Origin: Acanthopleura granulata
Taxonomy: Eukaryota; Mollusca; Polyplacophora; Chitonida; Chitonidae
Reading direction: 5' to 3'
Length of the DNA stretch: 64,000 nucleotides
Assembly (NCBI GenBank): GCA_016165875.1
Contig: JABBOT010000030.1
Location: forward strand, 372,001 to 436,000
In this document: one piece after another, positions 58,913 through 64,000 of the stretch
How the letters are laid out: every line of letters begins with the position of its first letter
Numbering within the stretch: the stretch's first letter is position 1
Notes under the pieces: model-generated
Seen by the model: the letters and a program-made list of their open reading frames with translations, nothing else
Told to the model about the DNA's origin: nothing
Databases searched by the model: none
Program-made: the position numbers and the translations under genes

Positions 58913-61900
58913 CTTTTGGGGAAATGTAAAAGACAAAGAGGTTCATTGATTTTTTTCTTTAACTACCTCAGGCTTTATCGATACACCTATTCCGAATAGG
59001 TCATACAGTTCGGAGTAGTTTATAGTTCAGCCGACCTGAATAGGTTGCGTCAGACACTAGACCTGACACCATATCATGTGTCACTTTATCGCCACCCATA
59101 TTAACCAGTTGTTGTGTCCAGTGTTAATATGCAGTTATACAGTGAATAAAAATGAAATCCGTTGGCAAGTCGAAGGAATATTCAAATAATAAAATTTCCA
59201 CTTGAATGAGATGTGATGTTCTATTCTATGAAAAGAGCTAAGAATTCGATACCCATATCCTTCTTGGCAGAGCCAGGGCTTTATATTAGTGTAACGAAAG
59301 TGAAAGTGCATATTTATTTATGCCCGCGTCTACTTGGTTTACAAAGTCTTCTAGCTACAATGCAAAATGGATGGTATGGTAAATGTTGTGTGACCCAGTG
59401 TTGTGGGCACAAAGGGACTGTGAACTTGGTCTCCCAGAGTTGTTGCGATGTTGCATTTTTTACCTGTGCATGGTGTTGTGGCATAAATTAGTCACAGGCA
59501 AACGCCAGTTTGTTGATGTTGTTGTTTGGCCTCGACTTGTGTAAGAGTTATTGTCCTTTGTATTAAAATTATGTCAAAAATGAGTGCTTAAAAGAATATA
59601 TCGCCTTTTCATATTTTTCATAAAAAGTAATTAAATTTATTTATTCATATTTGGAAGCCCAGCTAGTAGTTGCTGTCACTGATTCCGCCAATCGCATTCT
59701 TGCAGAGCAGCCGCATAACCACCTGGAGTAAGCCGGCTAACCATAAGAAAACTGTACTTTTGTGAAGCGAGTTAATTTTTTTCGTAGCCTGTGTATGGTA
59801 GTCGGCTAAACGAGTCTTGGGCGACTAAGGTTATTTTTTGTAAAACAGGGCCCAAGGAACAGTTTTACAAAACTTCCGTTTCCGTCTAAGGTCAGTTAGT
59901 CCGCTAAGGTCCTTTTAGCCGACTACCGTAAGTAGGCGACGAAAAAAATTGACTAAACTGTTTGACAAGAGTAAAACTGTCGAATGCTTTGCCGACTAAG
60001 CATAGCTGGCTATGTGGCCGCTATGCAGTTATCTGATTGGTTGAATCAATAAGGAAAATTGATAAATTAGCTTCAAATTATAAATAAGCTAAATACCAGA
60101 AAAAGATGTTAATTTCTTCTTCATTTTCGTTATTGACACAGCTTGTAAACAAGGAGCGATAACTCTCATCATAGACAATCGTAGCGAAACAACAACAACG
60201 GATGGGTTTTGGTGGATTGTGTGGTTTAAAATGACTTCCATGTGCTAAAAGAAGTTGATATATTCCTATTTTTCTCCAATCAAGAAATAAACTATTAAAA
60301 ATTGAACACATAACACTTTTAAAGCCGAATTTGCTCACTCCTAGCCACGGTAGAAAATGACTGAGGATTTCAGGCTAACTTTCAGAATCTAGGACAAAAA
60401 GCTTTAGTCGATAGCCAGATATCTTCCATGTGAAACGGGCTAGACAAAATGGATAAACGGCTAAGTTAACTGTTCAAGTTTAGCCTTTCGACATTTTGTG
60501 AAACAGAAACCAGGCCAGCTTTGTCAATCTGGTGAAATGCACCATATTTGTCTGTAGTTTTATGATAAAAATGCGCCATACTATTTAGAAATTACAGCCC
60601 TTCTGTCTTTAGCGGTTCCGTTTTGTCTGCACGAATAGATCCACGACCAACCTGTGTAACAGACCTCTCCACTGAGGACTACGTACATATCCATTTATGC
60701 TTCAGATTGAATCTCATATGTCGAAGAGAACATTTCAGGTGTCTCTGTGACCATGGTAGCTTGACCATCTTGTCCCAGTAACTGATTAAAAATACGCCAT
60801 GGCTAGAATTGCTATTTTTCCAGATAAGGAAATAAAACCAGGATGTTAATCATATTTACATTTTTAATATACTCATGCGTATTGTCACAAGTAGAGCTTT
60901 ATGGACGTGTAAGGATATAAGCAAGAAAAAGTACATTCAAATAAATTGATAACACATGGACGACTTTCGCATTCAGAGCATACTTATCGGGTGGTGAGGG
61001 CCAAGTGATCGCTCAGCTGACTCTCGAATGCAGTCACAATTCACCACTGACAACCACAAACATGCGTAGGCCTATACAATCACGTTAAAACCATGAGTAT
61101 AATTTGACTGTTTCCACATGCAAATAGGAATTCACGTAAAACATTATCTTTCCAAGTGGATATGAAGGGTTGAAATAACGCATTGCACTTATTCAAACAC
61201 TGTCATAAAGACGGCTCCCGTTGAACAGTAACACCTGATACTCGTTGACGTGATAAAATATACACGTGGTGTTGTCACGAGAGATACTTTTGCCGGGCCT
61301 GCATTTTCTGAAATGGAGAAGTAATAACTACTCCTCCGTGGAGATAAACTGTGTTCCTTGACGCAATTTAAAATTTCTTTTTTAACTTGTAGATTAATAA
61401 TGTCGCCGTGTAAATCCAAACTGAGTTATAAACTCGAAATGGAAGTGAATTATTTCGGTGCGGGCCTGCTCTTTTGCTTTTTGCTCTACCAACACTGTAT
61501 GGTATGTTTTTCATATCACCGGGGTAAATATTTGCCAGCATCAATGCAATATCAACGTGCATTATCGTCCTTCAAACTGCGTCAGAAATTTGCATCTGGA
61601 GTTTCAATGACTCCATATGTACGTGCACATGTGAACAGATCAAGAAAACGAGAAGTTGTGGTAGAAATGTTACCAATTTAAAGATATAATTACACAAACC
61701 ACCTGGTTTGCATAAGTTTTATTCACGACTCATCCTTAAGTGTACAAAGGTCCTTCAGGATTTTAATCATACGTCGAAAAGTCCATTCACTGAAGGGCAT
61801 CTTACCCGCACAATACACTAACCGCACAAAAGAACCTGTCCAGAGTGTCAATGTGCCACTTTTGAATGAGCATTCACACCGACGCGTGGCCGTGTTACAT

Positions 61901-63330
61901 TCTGCTCTGTAACCACACAGCCAATCTCCACATTCTGTAAATCCCCTACCCTAGGGCACGGAAAAAAAGCCTTGTTCATGAGGAGTACACTTTCTCCATG
62001 AATTATAATAACCGAAAATTCCAAACGCTATTTTTCTCATATTTTCTTGTGTAACCATATAGTTTACTTTTACAGTGTGTAACTACCTAGCCATTTGATA
62101 CAGGAAATGACATTTGGTCCTTCCCACATTGCAATAATATGCCATATGAATTAACCTTAATATTTGAACGAATATTTCTCGAGATATTTCTTATAACACA
62201 AATTAGACCAAAATAGAGTTGATACCCCTTGATTTTGCAGTACAATTACGATAGCAGTTATTTCTCACATAAAAAGAATATATGAATCCTGGGAACAAAC
62301 GTTTCGTGGTTTCAAGTACTGCTTTTCAACCAGGTTCTCTTATGGTGTTAACAAATTTGTGAAATTTGGGCTTTTATGGCTTTGACAGATTAATAAATTA
62401 GGATAAAAGCAGAATCTGTATGTGAGAAATGAATACGTACATGTAATCTTTGATTATGCTCGTCAAAGGATTGTATTTGAATTTTCTGACAGCATCTTTA
62501 GCAATGTTGTCAATAATTACTTGAAGTTTATTGTCATATATCATAAGATTTATTGTGTATATTTATATCTTGGAACGTGGAAATCCTTTTAATATTCTTT
62601 TCAAATTTCTCGTCTTGTTTAAATTTTGATTTTGAATGTTGTCATTATCCCGTCGAAAAGCATTCACTGTTCACTGTTAGTTTAAACATGTTTCTGTCAC
62701 AAAGTGGCTGCAATTCTGCCTAAGTTCCGTTAAGCCAAACTCAATCATTTATTCCGCGTGATTGAGAAGTCAGCAAAACCTGTACACTCGTGTCCACATG
62801 GACTCATGCCCTCTCGCGTGATTTCACCTACTCTATCAGGTCCTAGAAACACTGGTTATGCCAGTTACGATCCCATCAGGAGCTTTGTGCATATAGAATT
62901 AGTCTGATGGGTGGTATTTATGTTACCTGGATAAGGGTCTTACAACTGTCCAAGATATAAACATAGAAATATACTTATAGCAATGATAGATATTTTGCTG
63001 GATTTCTTGTGTTGTTGACACTACCAACTAACCCAACCAGTAAAAGATCGAGTCATCCTCTTGTATCCTTTGTTTGTGGCCTTCAGATAAGCACAGACAT
63101 CCACCCGTGTCGTTGTCACATCTAGATCCATAACAACAAAGTCTGTTTATTCCACACAATTCAGTTTCCACACCTATTAGTAAAAGTCATTTCAGTCGCG
63201 GCTAAATTGTGTGTCGTTTTCTTAACTTCACCTGGAATTTCGTATAACCTCACAATAAAAGTAAGATAAAAGATTCAGCCGTACCTGTATAAAGTTGCAT
63301 GGATTTTTGTACAGCTGTGTGCAATGGTTT
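58913..63330. other. Region upstream of receptor exons; ectodomain exons unresolved
   Basis: It holds one foldback element (listed) and otherwise AT-rich sequence. Possible minus-strand exon pieces, such as 61310-61190 after an acceptor at TCCATTTCAG (AGPAKVSLVTTPRVYF, with a later CYCSTG), have a vague Ig-like look. They lack a clean donor, so I do not call them. Confidence 0.35.
59701..60028. mobile_element. Foldback MITE, about 328 bp
   Basis: The left arm (TGCAGAGCAGCCGCATAACC, AAAACTGTACTTTTGTGAAG, TTTTTTTCGTAGCCT, GGTAGTCGGCTAAA) is matched by the reverse complement of the right arm (TGCATAGCGGCCACATAG, ACAGTTTTACTCTTGTCAAA, TTTTTTTCGTCGCCT, GGTAGTCGGCTAAA). A related fragment with TTTAGCCTTTCGACATTTTG lies near 60395-60520. 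Confidence 0.8.
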
Positions 63331-63584
63331 CTATTTATTTATTTGATTGGTGTTTTACGCCGTCCTCAAGAATATTTCATTCATACGACTTTGGCCAGCA
63401 TTACAGTGGGCGAAAACAGGGTAGAACCTGGGGGAAGTCTACGACCACCCGCAGGCCTTCCCACGTACGACCGGAGAGAAAGCAATCATGACCTGTACTT
63501 GAACTCACAATGACCACATTGGAGGCTTCTGGTTCATTGCGCTGTGCTAGCGCGCTAACCGACTGAGGCACGGAGGCCCCCAAT
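63331..63584 (-). mobile_element. SINE-A copy, full length
   Basis: TTTGATTGGTGTTTTACGCC, CCAGCATTACAGTGGGCG, CCTTCCCACGTACGACCGGA, and a well-preserved head ending GCGCTAACCGACTGAGGCAC, GGAGGCCCCC. Confidence 0.92.
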
Positions 63585-63689
63585 GGTTTCTTACCACGAC
63601 CAGTTAAACGCTCGACTAATTGTCTCGAGGTCAGGGCTATGATTCACACGGTTCCTACTGACACAGATATTAGGCGCCTTCCAGTGAGT

Positions 63690-63890
63690 CACTGAGTGAG
63701 TACTTGGGGTTTAACGTCGTGCTAAGCAATGTTTAAGTCAAATGGAAACGAAGATCCCTTCTGATCCGTGCATATAGAGTGTCGGCTCGTGGTAGGGCTA
63801 GTCCATACTCCCCATGTGCTGCCTCGAATGCAAATATGTATCAGGAATTAGCTACTGGACTGCTGTTTTCTGGTTCGTCCTTTACCCTCA
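63690..63890 (-). mobile_element. SINE-B copy, partial
   Basis: GAGTGAGTACTTGGGGTTTA, ACGTCGTGCTAAGCAATG is the inverted 3' end of the SINE-B copy at 41.2-41.5 kb. The head is not recognisable. Confidence 0.7.
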
Positions 63891-64000
63891 TTTTATTATG
63901 AACCCCGTCTTTAAAATATTGTATTATATTATTTTTCTCCCTTTAGAATTCTGATCAGGTCAACCTATGACCTAGATTTTGAGTGCTGTATACGTTATAG

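Noticed and set aside
59213..59491. Cys-rich 92-codon ORF
   Set aside because: No signal peptide at the start, no recognisable cysteine framework, no splice support.
61189..61419. Possible Ig-like exon of the receptor ectodomain
   Set aside because: An acceptor is present, but there is no clean donor before the stop, the hallmark Trp is missing, and the phase to the next exon is unproven.

Overview
The window is animal nuclear DNA, most likely from a mollusc (probably a bivalve) or a close lophotrochozoan. The evidence is split genes with GT-AG introns, 11-exon and 6-exon orthologues of metazoan genes, and many copies of a tRNA-derived SINE whose body (CCGGGCTCTGCCCGG core, AATAAATA tail) I associate with mollusc genomes. 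Taxonomy is inference. There is no prokaryotic gene organisation, CRISPR array or operon.

Layout. 0-2.6 kb: a decayed LINE on the minus strand, split by a composite SINE insertion. 3.7-17.0 kb: a complete minus-strand MNS1 gene (11 coding exons, 494 aa, axonemal coiled-coil protein), with introns full of SINEs, short palindromic MITEs and local duplications. 17.0-21.0 kb: the divergent intergenic region, with a possible RFX X-box beside MNS1, a MITE and two tandem arrays. 21.0-36.0 kb: a complete plus-strand CHTOP gene (6 coding exons, 269 aa, RG-rich mRNA-export and PRMT1-target protein). Its introns hold a Tigger/pogo transposon with both TIRs and TA target duplications, a LINE RNase H remnant, and several minisatellites. 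36-47 kb: CHTOP 3' region and repeat-rich intergenic DNA (SINEs of two families, a 423-bp foldback element). 47.3-47.8 kb: a small minus-strand gene for a secreted, truncated C-type lectin domain. 50.3-56.3 kb: a plus-strand two-ORF LINE pseudogene, remarkable for a 21-unit, 26-bp minisatellite inside its endonuclease domain, open in all three forward frames. 56.9-58.9 kb: the 3' part of a minus-strand gene for a single-pass membrane protein (juxtamembrane, transmembrane and tyrosine-rich tail exons). Its ectodomain exons were not identified and may lie in or beyond 58.9-64 kb.

MNS1 (cilia and sperm flagella) and CHTOP (nuclear mRNA export) are head-to-head neighbours 3.9 kb apart at their start codons; no functional link is evident. 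The lectin and the membrane receptor look like recognition-type genes in a repeat-rich segment. The least ordinary signals are the tri-frame-open minisatellite in the LINE, the truncated lectin, the receptor tail with two YxNV motifs, and the composite SINE insertion with an intact target duplication.
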